From assembly GCF_026262505.1 (NCBI RefSeq), contig NC_067206.1, forward strand, positions 37,957,660 through 38,021,659: 64,000 nt of DNA. The letters run 5' to 3'. The position numbers and the translations under genes are program-made. Shown here one piece after another: positions 19,846 to 29,760 of this stretch. The number at the start of each line of letters is the position of its first letter. The first letter of the stretch is position 1. The DNA is from Trichomonas vaginalis G3 (Eukaryota; Parabasalia; Trichomonadida; Trichomonadidae). The notes under the pieces are model-generated. The model saw nothing but the letters and a program-made list of their open reading frames with translations. It made no database searches and was not told the origin of the DNA.

Positions 19846-22494
19846 TCACTTCTTAACAAAGTAATATGTGCTTCTTACACCACCATAGCTCAAACGTTTC
19901 TTTTCAAACATCGATTGAAACTTATTTTGAGCCATTGGCTTTAGTCTCTTTTTCTTCAAATACGCCAAGAAATCTTCTTCACATCTTTTCACTTCATAGC
20001 CTTCTTTAAACTCCTCCTTGTTAAGTTCTATGAAATCCTTTATCTCATTCTTTGTTGCAATGGCTTCTTCACGAACGACATCATGAACTATTTCATCATT
20101 GCATTCATGTATGACCTCCTCACTGTTCTCATGAACTATTTCATCACTGTTCTCATGTATGACCTCCTCACTGTTCTCATGAACTATTTCAACACTGTTC
20201 TCATGAACTATTTCATCACTGTTCTCATGTATGACCTCCTCACTGTTCTCATGAACTATTTCAACACTGTTCTCATGAACGACCTCCTTACTGTCTTTCA
20301 TAAGCGTTTCAAAGTCTCCTTTACTCATTACTTCAATCTCATGCTGTTCACAATAGTACTTAAACTCACTGTATATGTCTTTGTTGTATGTTATATTGCT
20401 TCCCATGTACTCCATGAATTTTTCAAGCACTTCCTCATAATTCACTGTTTCTTTCTTTCCACGACCTTCTAATATCATACTTGCTTCATAAATATAACTT
20501 CTTGCAGAACCGTCTCGCTTTCTACTTCTCTTCACAAATTCTCTCATCTTGCCACCAAATACATTTGAACTACATGCAAAGAATTCATTCTCCTTCGCAA
20601 ATTCTTTATATCTTCTGTAGCACTCTGTACAATTCCATCCGGATACAAACTTTTCATAGAACTCCTCGTAAAACATTTGGTAAGGTGTTTTGTTCATTTC
20701 GATGAGTTCTTGTTTAGCCCTGGTGAATGGTATCTTCCTTACATCAAATTCACTTAAATCTTTCTTCATGAAGTACGTCAGTAAGTTTGAATAAAACTCT
20801 TCATTAAAGCTTTCAATGAGATTTGAGAAATATTCGTAATTTCCTTTGTATCTGCTGCTTACGTCAATGACAACAAATCTTTTGTCGTCTTTATCAATCT
20901 TTACTGAGTTGAAGTTGTTAGATATCATGATGATATTACAAACATTCTCTATCTTTCTTACTGGCTGACACTTCTGATTTAAGTCCAACTGAGTCTCTGT
21001 TACTATTGACTTTAGTGCGTCGTGGTTCATGACCTTAGACGTATCGCATGAGCTTAGTTCATTGCATACGATGAGCTTCATGTTCTCAATAGCAGCATTG
21101 AATCTACCAACCACATTCTCTATTGCCGTTATATTATTGTTGGCGTACTTGCTAATGAGCTCGCATAGAACATTACTAAGTACATTCTTACCAGTTCCTT
21201 GCTTTCCTATTAACAAAAGTACTGTTCCAGTCTTTCCACAAGGATTTTGAACGATGTAGGCGAACCAGTTCAAAACATACTCATAAAGCTCTTCATCCTC
21301 ATTACATATGACATCGTGAACATGTTTCAAATATCCTTCAATAACGCTTTCATCTACTTCATTCAGTACCTCATACTCATATCCTCTGAAATAGCTGTAA
21401 ATGTCATCTCTTTCGTCAAAGAATCTCATGCCTGACTTCATAAGATAGTTCTTGTTCTGACCCGCTTCATAAATCATCAGTGCGTTCACATCCTTCTCCT
21501 CAATACGTCCTACATAAACACTCTTCATGAGCTTATTGAATTCCTTGCTATCTACTGACACAAGTGTTGTTGTGTCTCGTATTCCATCATAATCTTTCAC
21601 TAGATATGTCATACGTGCTCCGTCAATAACAACAACACATCTTCTTAAGTCATTTATAACACTAGCTATGTCAATACCGTCCTCACTCATGTACTTATTT
21701 TTCCTCAAGTCCTTTAGTGTGAAAGTGTCTCTAAGTTCTATTTCAAACAATTCATTTACACATCCTTTGCAATACTTCTCTATAAAATATTTCTGTCGTT
21801 CTTTACTAAGTTTCTTAACAGCTCTAAAGAACCATGTGTTTTGACTCAAACATCCTTCACAACTTCTCTCATTCATTCCTAGTTCTTTCATGTCATTATC
21901 TTCAACCTCTATGGTCTCATTGACTAAGGTCAAAGGGTTCTTAGTCATTGCTGGTCTTATCTGAAACAATGTTTGTGCAACAGGTTTAACTAGTTCAGCA
22001 ACGCCCTTCCTTAATATGAATAGCTGTTTCCACTCATCTTTGCTAACAGTTCTTTCATAACCACTGACAGTAATGATTTCATTTGCTGACCTTAGACGCT
22101 TATGTTCTATCATTTGTATTGCTTTTGTGTAAGGCTTTCGTGAGCATAGGTTGTATATGTCATTCCTACAATGTTCATTCATGCCAATAGTACTAAATCC
22201 TTTCTTTGCTGTTGAGTGCATAATATCCATTAGTTCCTGTGTTCGTATTGCTGTCTCATAAAATACAACAAGACCTTTGTCATCTATGACGTACTTACCG
22301 AAAACATTGCTTATATTCTTTAACCATGAAATAACATCCTCATTCATGCTGTCAAACATGAAGTAAGGTCTTACATACCCTTCACTTATAAGATACTCCA
22401 CAAAGTACTTGTTAAGCTCTATGTCCTCGTGAGCGATTTCATTAGGTTTGATATTAGTTCCTTTTGTCATTGCTGTCATGTACTTCACTCTCAT
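19846..22494 (-). CDS. Superfamily 3 helicase (virus/Maverick type), intact left copy
   Basis: 882 residues from the ATG at 22494 (MRVKYMTAM). The SF3/D5-like ATPase core is at about 390-560: Walker A GKQGTGKN (430-437), Walker B LIVCNE (474-479), motif C IIMISNN (521-527) and the arginine-finger region DKRF (to 540). The segment before it (HVHDVICNEDEELYEYVLNWFAYIVQNP) is typical of viral replicative helicases of the DUF5906/D5 group. N-terminal to the core are two CxxC pairs (C212/C215, C242/C245), a possible zinc ribbon. A primase-like site near RPYFMFDSM (42-50) is conceivable but weak. The C-terminus has about nine tandem 8-residue repeats (E-I/V-V-H-E-N-S-x). Presumed to unwind element DNA in replication. 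Divergent from the HNH gene. Confidence 0.88.
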   Translation of the reverse strand: MRVKYMTAMTKGTNIKPNEIAHEDIELNKYFVEYLISEGYVRPYFMFDSMNEDVISWLKNISNVFGKYVIDDKGLVVFYETAIRTQELMDIMHSTAKKGFSTIGMNEHCRNDIYNLCSRKPYTKAIQMIEHKRLRSANEIITVSGYERTVSKDEWKQLFILRKGVAELVKPVAQTLFQIRPAMTKNPLTLVNETIEVEDNDMKELGMNERSCEGCLSQNTWFFRAVKKLSKERQKYFIEKYCKGCVNELFEIELRDTFTLKDLRKNKYMSEDGIDIASVINDLRRCVVVIDGARMTYLVKDYDGIRDTTTLVSVDSKEFNKLMKSVYVGRIEEKDVNALMIYEAGQNKNYLMKSGMRFFDERDDIYSYFRGYEYEVLNEVDESVIEGYLKHVHDVICNEDEELYEYVLNWFAYIVQNPCGKTGTVLLLIGKQGTGKNVLSNVLCELISKYANNNITAIENVVGRFNAAIENMKLIVCNELSSCDTSKVMNHDALKSIVTETQLDLNQKCQPVRKIENVCNIIMISNNFNSVKIDKDDKRFVVIDVSSRYKGNYEYFSNLIESFNEEFYSNLLTYFMKKDLSEFDVRKIPFTRAKQELIEMNKTPYQMFYEEFYEKFVSGWNCTECYRRYKEFAKENEFFACSSNVFGGKMREFVKRSRKRDGSARSYIYEASMILEGRGKKETVNYEEVLEKFMEYMGSNITYNKDIYSEFKYYCEQHEIEVMSKGDFETLMKDSKEVVHENSVEIVHENSEEVIHENSDEIVHENSVEIVHENSEEVIHENSDEIVHENSEEVIHECNDEIVHDVVREEAIATKNEIKDFIELNKEEFKEGYEVKRCEEDFLAYLKKKRLKPMAQNKFQSMFEKKRLSYGGVRSTYYFVKK

Positions 22495-22593
22495 AGTTCC
22501 TTTCAATAGCTTAAAAATACTTCATTGTTTCATAACTGCTCTAAATTCTGTTCAAAATTCGTACAACATAACTTTTAACATTAGTGAAAGAAC
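22495..22593. promoter_or_regulatory. Divergent promoter region between helicase and HNH genes (left arm)
   Basis: 99 bp separating two ATGs that point away from each other, so both promoters must lie here or overlap the coding ends. AT-rich, with CATTGTTTCATAAC and TTCAAAATTC words; a clear TCA(C/T)T initiator is not obvious. Mirrored at about 31464-31562. Confidence 0.5.
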
Positions 22594-23298
22594 ATGAGCG
22601 AAACAACAACATCTAACATTACAGAAGAAGTCAATGACAATGCCGATGAAAACATTACAGAAGGAGCTAGTGAAAATATTGACGAGTTCAGTGAGGAAGA
22701 AGATATTGAGGACGTCAATGAGAACGTTAGTGGGGAACAAACTCAATGGGAAACATTGAGAAATCATGAAGATTATGAGATTTGTACGACATATCCTTTT
22801 ACTATTCGTCGAAAGAAAAACAAACATATTAAGAGTGAATGCTTAAATAATCATGGTTATATTGAGCTTAGTTTAAACAACAAAACGCATTTAAAGCATA
22901 GAATTATTGCAGAACAGTGGATTGAAAATCCAAACAATTTGAAAGAAATAGACCATATAAATCATGATAGAACGGACAACAGAATCTCAAACCTTCGTTG
23001 GTGTTCTAGATCTGAAAACAATAGAAATAAAAGCAAGTATGGCGATATAGTTTATGAGTTCGTTGATGAAATATCTGACGAAGCTGTTGAAATAACAGAT
23101 TATGGTAAGCATTCGTTTGAGTTCTACTACTATGTTGAGAATGAGGACGCATTCTATTATTATACAGGTCTTAACTATCGAAAACTTCATATAAACTTTA
23201 CAAAAACAGGTGATGCTTATGTTTGTATGATAGATACAGAAAACAAGAGAGTAATTTTATGCATAAACAAATTCAAACGCTTGTACGGCTTCATGTAG
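22594..23298 (+). CDS. HNH homing-type endonuclease, intact left copy
   Basis: 234 residues. An acidic Asn/Glu-rich leader (1-48) precedes a NUMOD4-like motif (WETLRNHEDYEICTTYPF) and an HNH core: HRIIAEQWIENPNNLKEIDHINHDRTDN then ISNLRWCSRSENNRNK, in which the DHINHD and N-RW-S residues are the metal and DNA contacts of HNH_3 enzymes. A C-terminal region of about 80 residues (YYYVENEDAFYYY...) is shared with the E2 HNH protein at 60686-61252. Such nucleases are common in large DNA viruses and their relatives; here it might act in element mobility, copy conversion or arm duplication, which is inference. Confidence 0.85.
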   Translation: MSETTTSNITEEVNDNADENITEGASENIDEFSEEEDIEDVNENVSGEQTQWETLRNHEDYEICTTYPFTIRRKKNKHIKSECLNNHGYIELSLNNKTHLKHRIIAEQWIENPNNLKEIDHINHDRTDNRISNLRWCSRSENNRNKSKYGDIVYEFVDEISDEAVEITDYGKHSFEFYYYVENEDAFYYYTGLNYRKLHINFTKTGDAYVCMIDTENKRVILCINKFKRLYGFM

Positions 23299-24215
23299 GA
23301 CAAACATTATTTTTCAACACTAACGCCAACACTTAGGACAAACATTCATGACTAACATTACTGTATAACATAAATGTTTTGTCATGATTTCTTCGTAAAT
23401 GTTTTGTCATGACCTCATCGTAAATGTTTTGTCATGACCTCATCGTAAATGTTTTGTTATGACCTCATCGTAAATGTTTTGTCATGACCTCATCGTAAAT
23501 GTTTTGTCATGATTTCATCGTAAATGTTTTGTCATGATTTCATCGTAAATGTTTTGTCATGATTTCTTCGTAAATGTTTTGTCATGATTTCTTCGTATAT
23601 ATTTTGTCAAACATGAACGTATATGTTTTGTCAAACATGAACGTATATGTTTTGTCAAACATGAACGTATATGTTTTGTCAAAACTTCTTCGTATATGCT
23701 TTGTCATGACCTCATCGTATATGTTTTGTCATGATTTCTTCATCGTATATGCTTTGTCAAGGTTTCTTCGTAAATGTTTTGTCATGACCTCATCGTAAAT
23801 GTTTTGTCATGATTTCTTCGTAATGAGTGTAAATGATCCAAAAATAATGTTTATGTTAGAATGTTAGATCTAACACCTTTTCTAACATGTTTTCTAACAT
23901 GACCTCATGGAACTTAAACGTAAATGTTTTGTTATGACCTCATGGAACTTAAACGTATATGTTTTGTCATGACCTCATGGAACTTAAACGTAAATGTTTT
24001 GTCATGACCTCATCGTAAATGTTTTGTCATGACCTCATCGTAAATGTTTTGTCAAAACTTCTTCGTAAATGTTTTGTCATGACCTCATCGTATATGTTTT
24101 GTCATGACCTCATCGTAAATGTTTTGTTATGACCTCATGGAACTTAAACGTAAATGTTTTGTTATGACCTCATCGTAAATGTTTTGTCATGACCTCATCG
24201 TAAATGTTTTGTGAA
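23299..24215. repeat. 25-bp satellite array, left block 1
   Basis: About 30 tandem 25-bp units with core CGTAAATGTTTTGTCATGA followed by CCTCAT, TTTCAT or TTTCTT. Variants: CGTATATG for CGTAAATG, and CAAACATGAA for the CATGA part. Interrupted at about 23860-23900 by a GTTAGATCTAAC palindrome module and by GGAACTTAAA insertions. Short ORFs through it (Met-Phe-Cys-His-Asp-Phe repeats) are by-products of the repeat, not genes. Confidence 0.85.
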
Positions 24216-24405
24216 GAATATAGCAATCGCCGGAATTCAGACGGTTGCTTTTTATACAAAATTCACGCAGGAAAATTCTTGAGTTTTGGTTGAAAGAATA
24301 CGGTCGAGCCAAAAGTGGCTCAACCTCAAAACAAACATTTTGTGAGCTTACTAAGGCGTTATGAATGAATTCAAAGGTATTTACATACATCCTGACCTCG
24401 TTCAT
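24187..24405 (-). repeat. Dispersed 0.2-kb module with a 72-codon ORF, left copy
   Basis: An open frame (MNEVRMYVNTFEFIHNALVS...) inside a unit bounded by the palindrome GCTGAATTCAGC and the satellite. The same module occurs at 27674-27892, 28185-28400 and 29565-29783 in the opposite orientation, so it mirrors across the element centre. All copies encode the same residues up to the satellite. Either a small gene under constraint or simply recently duplicated DNA; no family is recognised. Confidence 0.5.
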
Positions 24406-24445
24406 TTTGTTGCTGAATTCAGCAAAAATAATGTTTAGGGTAGAT

Positions 24446-25385
24446 GGTTTTTAGGTGTCACTACGTCACCATGTCACCAGGTTAATTAACTTCTCTTAAA
24501 ATTACTGACAACATGACATTTAGACAACAGTCCAGGAAATAAACTTCATCGTAAATGTTTTGTCAAGACTTCATCGTAAATGTTTTGTCATGACTTCATC
24601 GTAAATGTTTTGTCAAGATTTCATCGTAATGAGTGTAATTGACCCAAAAATAATGTTTACGTTAATGTTTTCAGGTTATTCAATAATTAATTATTTTTGA
24701 AGAACTGAAGGTGTCACTACGTCACCATGTCACCAGGTTAATTAACTTCTCTGAAAAAATGAGACAACATGACATTTAGACAACAACACAGGAGGAAGGT
24801 ATTTATGAAGCATTTTTGAAGAACTGAAGGTGTCACTACGTCACCATATCACCAGGTTAATTAACTTCTCTGAAAAAATGAGACAACATGACATTTAGAC
24901 AACAACAGAGGAGGAAGGTATTTATGAATTATTTTTGAAGAACTGAAGGTGCTACCATGTTACCATGTGCTACCAGGTTAATTAACTTCTCTGAAAAAAT
25001 GAGACAACATGACATTTAGACAACAACACAGGAGGAAGGTATTTATGAATTATTTTTGAAGAACTGAAGGTGTCACTACGTCACCATATCACCAGGTTAA
25101 TTAACTTCTCTGAAAAAATGAGACAACATGACATTTAGACAACAACAGAGGAGGAAGGTATTTATGAATTATTTTTGAAGAACTGAAGGTGCTACCATGT
25201 TACCATGTGCTACCAGGTTAATTAACTTCTCTGAAAAAATGAGACAACATGACATTTAGACAACAACACAGGAGGAAGGTATTTATGAAGCATTTTTGAA
25301 GAACTGAAGGTGTCACTACGTCACCATATCACCAGGTTAATTAACTTCTCTGAAAAAATGAGACAACATGACATTTAGACAACAC
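24446..25385. repeat. About 118-bp tandem repeats, two alternating variants
   Basis: Six full copies from about 24700 (GAACTGAAGGTG... ACCAGGTTAATTAACTTCTC ... GACATTTAGACAACAACA) plus a degenerate leading copy at about 24446-24540. Copies alternate between a GTCACTACGTCACC version and a GCTACCATGTTACC version, so the true unit is about 237 bp. Single copies of the shared core appear in the right half at about 27300-27390, 28050-28135 and 29180-29270. No coding potential. Confidence 0.82.
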
Positions 25386-26262
25386 AGCAGGAAATAAACT
25401 TCATCGTATATGCTTTGTCAAACATGAACGTATATGTTTTGTCATGATTTCTTCATCGTATATGTTTTGTCAAGACTTCTTCGTATATGCTTTGTCATGA
25501 TTTCTTCGTAAATGTTTTGTCAAGACTTCATCGTATATGTTTTATCATGATTTCATCGTATATGCTTTGTCATGATTTCATCGTAAATGTTTTGTCATGA
25601 CTTCATCGTAAATGTTTTGTCAAGACTTCATCGTAATGAACGTAAATGTTTTGTCATGATTTCTTCGTATATGCTTTGTCAAACTTCTTCGTATATGCTT
25701 TGTCAAACATGAACGTAAATGTTTTGTCAAACATGAGCGTATATGCTTTGTCATGACTTCATCGTAATGAGCATAAATGACCCAAAAATAATGTTTAGGT
25801 GAAGAGGTGAGATCTCACCTCTTTTCTCACCTCATTGAATTTTCATGATTTCATCGTAAATGTTTTGTCAAACATGAACGTATATGCTTTGTCATGACTT
25901 CATCGTATATGTTTTATCATGATTTCATCGTATATGTTTTGTCATGATTTCTTCATCGTATATGTTTTGTCAAGACTTCTTCGTATATGCTTTGTCATGA
26001 TTTCTTCGTATATGTTTTGTCAAGACTTCTTCGTATATGCTTTGTCATGATTTCTTCGTATATGTTTTGTCAAGACTTCTTCGTATATGCTTTGTCAAAC
26101 TTCTTCGTATATGCTTTGTCAAACTTCTTCGTATATGCTTTGTCAAACTTCTTCGTATATGCTTTGTCAAACATGAACGTATATGCTTTGTCATGACTTC
26201 TTCATCGTATATGCTTTGTCATGACTTCTTCATCGTAATGAACGTAAATGACCCAAAAATAA
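25386..26262. repeat. 25-bp satellite array, left block 2
   Basis: Same unit family as 23299-24215, dominated by CGTATATG(C/T)TTTGTCA with AAACTTCTT, AAGACTTCTT and AAACATGAA spacers. A GTGAGATCTCACC palindrome module interrupts it at about 25795-25845. All units read in the plus orientation. Confidence 0.85.
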
Positions 26263-26562
26263 TGTTTATGTTAGAATGTTAGATCTAACACCTTTTCTAA
26301 CATGTTTTCTAACATGGAGGATTTCATTAGATATACACACATTCCTTCCATTTCAATTCTATACACATTTACATCATAGACGATTTAATAGATATAATAC
26401 TTTACTGTTTCATCTGATATAAACATTATTTGGTGAAATATCCTAAATATTTGATGGACTTTAACTAAAATAATGTTTAGGGTAGATGTGTATATCTAAT
26501 GAAATCTCCATGTTAGAAAACATGTTAGAAAAGGTGTTAGATTAACATTCTAACATAACATT
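26263..26562. repeat. Symmetry centre of E1: inverted flanks around a unique spacer
   Basis: Left flank 26263-26340 (AATGTTTATGTTAGAATG..., GTTAGATCTAAC, CATGTTTTCTAACATG, then TTTCATTAGATATACACA) is repeated inverted at about 26485-26562. Between them about 145 bp (about 26341-26485) occurs only once in the window. Here the satellites switch from plus to minus orientation. It is the only single-copy sequence in the element centre, apart from the insert at about 28380-28535. A candidate replication origin or recombination junction. Confidence 0.75.
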
Positions 26563-27290
26563 ATTTTTGGGTCATTTACACTCATTACGATGAAGAAGTC
26601 ATGACAAAGCATATACGATGAAGAAGTCATGACAAAGCATATACGTTCATGTTTGACAAAGCATATACGAAGAAGTTTGACAAAGCATATACGAAGAAGT
26701 TTGACAAAGCATATACGAAGAAGTTTGACAAAGCATATACGAAGAAGTTTGACAAAGCATATACGTTTAGTTTCGATGAAATCATGACAAAACATATACG
26801 ATGAAGAAATCATGACAAAACATATACGATGAAGTCATGACAAAACATATACGTTCATGTTTGACAAAACATATACGATGAAATCATGATAAAACATATA
26901 CGATGAAGTCATGACAAAACATTTACGATGAAACCTTGACAAAACATATACGATGAAGTCATGACAAAACATTTACGTTCATTACGATGAAGAAGTCATG
27001 ACAAAGCATATACGATGAAACCTTGACAAAACATATACGATGAAGTCATGACAAAACATTTACGATGAAACCTTGACAAAGCATATACGATGAAACCTTG
27101 ACAAAACATTTACGATGAAGTCATGACAAAGCATATACGATGAAACCTTGACAAAACATATACGATGAAACTTTGACAAAGCATATACGATGAAACCTTG
27201 ACAAAGCATATAGATGAAACTTGAAAAGCATATACGATGAAGTCATGAAAAAACATTTACGAAGAAGTCATGACAAAGCATATACGATGA
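26563..27290. repeat. 25-bp satellite array, right block 1 (inverted)
   Basis: The same unit now reading CATGACAAA(A/G)CATATACG and CCTTGACAAAACATATACG, the complement of the left blocks. Several copies carry small deletions at about 27205-27260. Confidence 0.85.
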
Positions 27291-28150
27291 AGTTTATTTC
27301 CTGGACTGTTGTCTAAATGTCATGTTGTCAGTAATTTTAAGAGAAGTTAATTAACCTGGTAGCACATGGTAACATGGTAACAGTGAAAACATTAACGTAA
27401 ACATTATTTTTGCTGAATTCAGCAACAAAATGAACGAGGTCAGGATGTATGTAAATACCTTTGAATTCATTCATAACGCCTTAGTAAGCTCATAAAATGC
27501 TTGTTTTTGCATCACATTTTGACGAAGTGAAGATTTCACTTCGTCAAAATGTTTTGCATTCTCTACTGTATCTTTCTTCTTCATCTAACTTCTCATGAAC
27601 TTTCTTGTCTATGGAGTCCATAATATCTTTGACATAAAATGCATACTTTACAGAGCACCATTCAGCAAACAAAATGAACGAGGTCAGGATGTATGTAAAT
27701 ACCTTTGAATTCATTCATAACGCCTTAGTAAGCTCACAAAATGTTTGTTTTGAGGTTGAGCCACTTTTGGCTCGACCGTATTCTTTCAACCAAAACTCAA
27801 GAATTTTCCTGCGTGAATTTTGTATAAAAAGCAACCGTCTGAATTCCGGCGATTGCTATATTCTTCACAAAACATTTACGATGAGGTCATGACAAAACAT
27901 TTACGATGAGGTCATAACAAAACATTTACGTTTAAGTTCCATGAAATCATAACAAAACATTTACGATGAGGTCAGGACAAAACATTTACGATGAAGTCAT
28001 GACAAAACATTTACGATGAAGTCTTGACAAAACATTTACGATGAAGTTTATTTCCTGGACTGTTGTCTAAATGTCATGTTGTCAGTAATTTTAAGAGAAG
28101 TTAATTAACCTGGTGACATGGTGACGTAGTGACACCTAAAAACCATCTAC
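27291..28150. repeat. Right-half module block: core of the 118-bp repeat, palindrome and 72-codon module
   Basis: In order: one copy of the 118-bp repeat core; GCTGAATTCAGC; a shortened module; a hairpin TTTTGACGAAGTGAA-GAT-TTCACTTCGTCAAAA (27517-27549); unique-looking sequence to 27660; a complete 72-codon module (27674-27892); a short satellite; and a further repeat core. A longer version is repeated at about 29176-29760. The left half lacks the extra copy, which explains why the two halves of E1 are unequal (about 8.0 and 9.3 kb). Confidence 0.7.
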
Positions 28151-28184
28151 CCTAAACATTATTTTTGCTGAATTCAGCAACAAA

Positions 28185-28535
28185 ATGAACGAGGTCAGGA
28201 TGTATGTAAATACCTTTGAATTCATTCATAACGCCTTAGTAAGCTCACAAAATGTTTGTTTTGAGGTTGAGCCACTTTTGGCTCGACCGTATTCTTTCAA
28301 CCAAAACTCAAGAATTTTCCTGCGTGAATTTTGTATAAAAAGCAACCGTCTGAATTCCGGCGATTGCTATATTCTTCACAAAATGCCTTATAATACTCTT
28401 CGTTCTACAAAGCAAGTATATCATTGGTTTGAAAACCAACAGACAAAAGAACTTTTAGAAGAATTTCCTCATATGATTGCTTCCCTCGGAAAACCGAGAG
28501 AAGAGATTCCGTATGAAAATTCAACAGGTTAGTTA
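28185..28535 (+). other. 72-codon module fused to a unique 50-codon insert
   Basis: The third copy of the module runs, instead of into satellite, into an in-frame stretch of 49 residues (MPYNTLRSTKQVYHWFENQQ...) seen nowhere else in the window. The stop is followed by GTTAGATCTAAC-type sequence. The insert has good amino-acid composition and may be a fragment of a captured gene. Expression not evident. Confidence 0.4.
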
Positions 28536-29175
28536 TCGGGTTAGAAAACGTGTTAGATCTAACATTCTAACATAAACATTATTTTTGGGTCATTTACACT
28601 CATTACGATGAAGAAGTCATGACAAAGCATATACGATGAAGAAGTCATGACAAAACATATACGATGAAGTCATGACAAAACATTTACGATGAAACCTTGA
28701 CAAAGCATATACGTTCATTACGATGAAGAAGTCATGACAAAGCATATACGATGAAACCTTGACAAAACATATACGATGAAGTCATGACAAAACATTTACG
28801 ATGAAACTTGACAAAGCATATACGATGAACCTTGAAAACATATACGATGAAGTCATGACAAAACATTTACGAAGAAGTCATGACAAAGCATATACGATGA
28901 AACCTTGACAAAACATATACGATGAAGTCATGACAAAACATTTACGATGAAACCTTGACAAAGCATATACGATGAAACCTTGACAAAACATTTACGATGA
29001 AGTCATGACAAAGCATATACGATGAAACCTTGACAAAACATATACGATGAAACTTTGACAAAGCATATACGATGAAACCTTGACAAAGCATATACGATGA
29101 AACCTTGACAAAGCATATACGATGAAGTCATGACAAAACATTTACGAAGAAGTCATGACAAAGCATATACGATGA
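28536..29175. repeat. 25-bp satellite array, right block 2 (inverted)
   Basis: Begins with a GTTAGATCTAAC palindrome module (about 28540-28575), then about 23 units of CATGACAAA(A/G)CAT(A/T)TACG or CCTTGACAAAGCATATACG. It is closely similar to 26563-27290, so these two blocks probably arose by duplication of a segment of about 2 kb within the right half. Confidence 0.8.
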
Positions 29176-29760
29176 AGTTTATTTCCTGGACTGTTGTCTA
29201 AATGTCATGTTGTCAGTAATTTTAAGAGAAGTTAATTAACCTGGTAGCACATGGTAACATGGTAACAGTGAAAACATTAACGTAAACATTATTTTTGCTG
29301 AATTCAGCAACAAAATGAACGAGGTCAGGATGTATGTAAATACCTTTGAATTCATTCATAACGCCTTAGTAAGCTCATAAAATGCTTGTTTTTGCATCAC
29401 ATTTTGACGAAGTGAAGATCTTCACTTCGTCAAAAAATGTTTTGCATTTCTACTGTATCTTCGAGTTCTTCTTCATCTAACTTCTCATGAACTTTCTTGT
29501 CTATGGAGTTCATAATATCTTTGACATAAAATGCATACTTTACAGAGCACCATTCAGCAACAAAATGAACGAGGTCAGGATGTATGTAAATACCTTTGAA
29601 TTCATTCATAACGCCTTAGTAAGCTCACAAAATGTTTGTTTTGAGGTTGAGCCACTTTTGGCTCGACCGTATTCTTTCAACCAAAACTCAAGAATTTTCC
29701 TGCGTGAATTTTGTATAAAAAGCAACCGTCTGAATTCCGGCGATTGCTATATTCTTCACA
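29176..29760. repeat. Second copy of the right-half module block
   Basis: Repeats 27291-27892 nearly base for base, including the 118-bp repeat core, GCTGAATTCAGC, the GACGAAGTGAA palindrome (here a perfect 34-bp palindrome at 29402-29435) and the 72-codon module (29565-29783). Confidence 0.75.

Noticed and set aside
20083..20472. 129-codon ORF antisense to the helicase C-terminus (and its twin at 33582-33971)
   Set aside because: It is the complement of the 24-bp coding repeats, and its periodic MNYFITVL pattern follows from them.
25987..26813. Small proteins of 69-87 residues with repeated Met-Leu-Cys-His-Asp or Ile-Cys-Phe-Val motifs
   Set aside because: They are open frames through the 25-bp satellite on both strands and change with the repeat phase; no sign of selection for coding.
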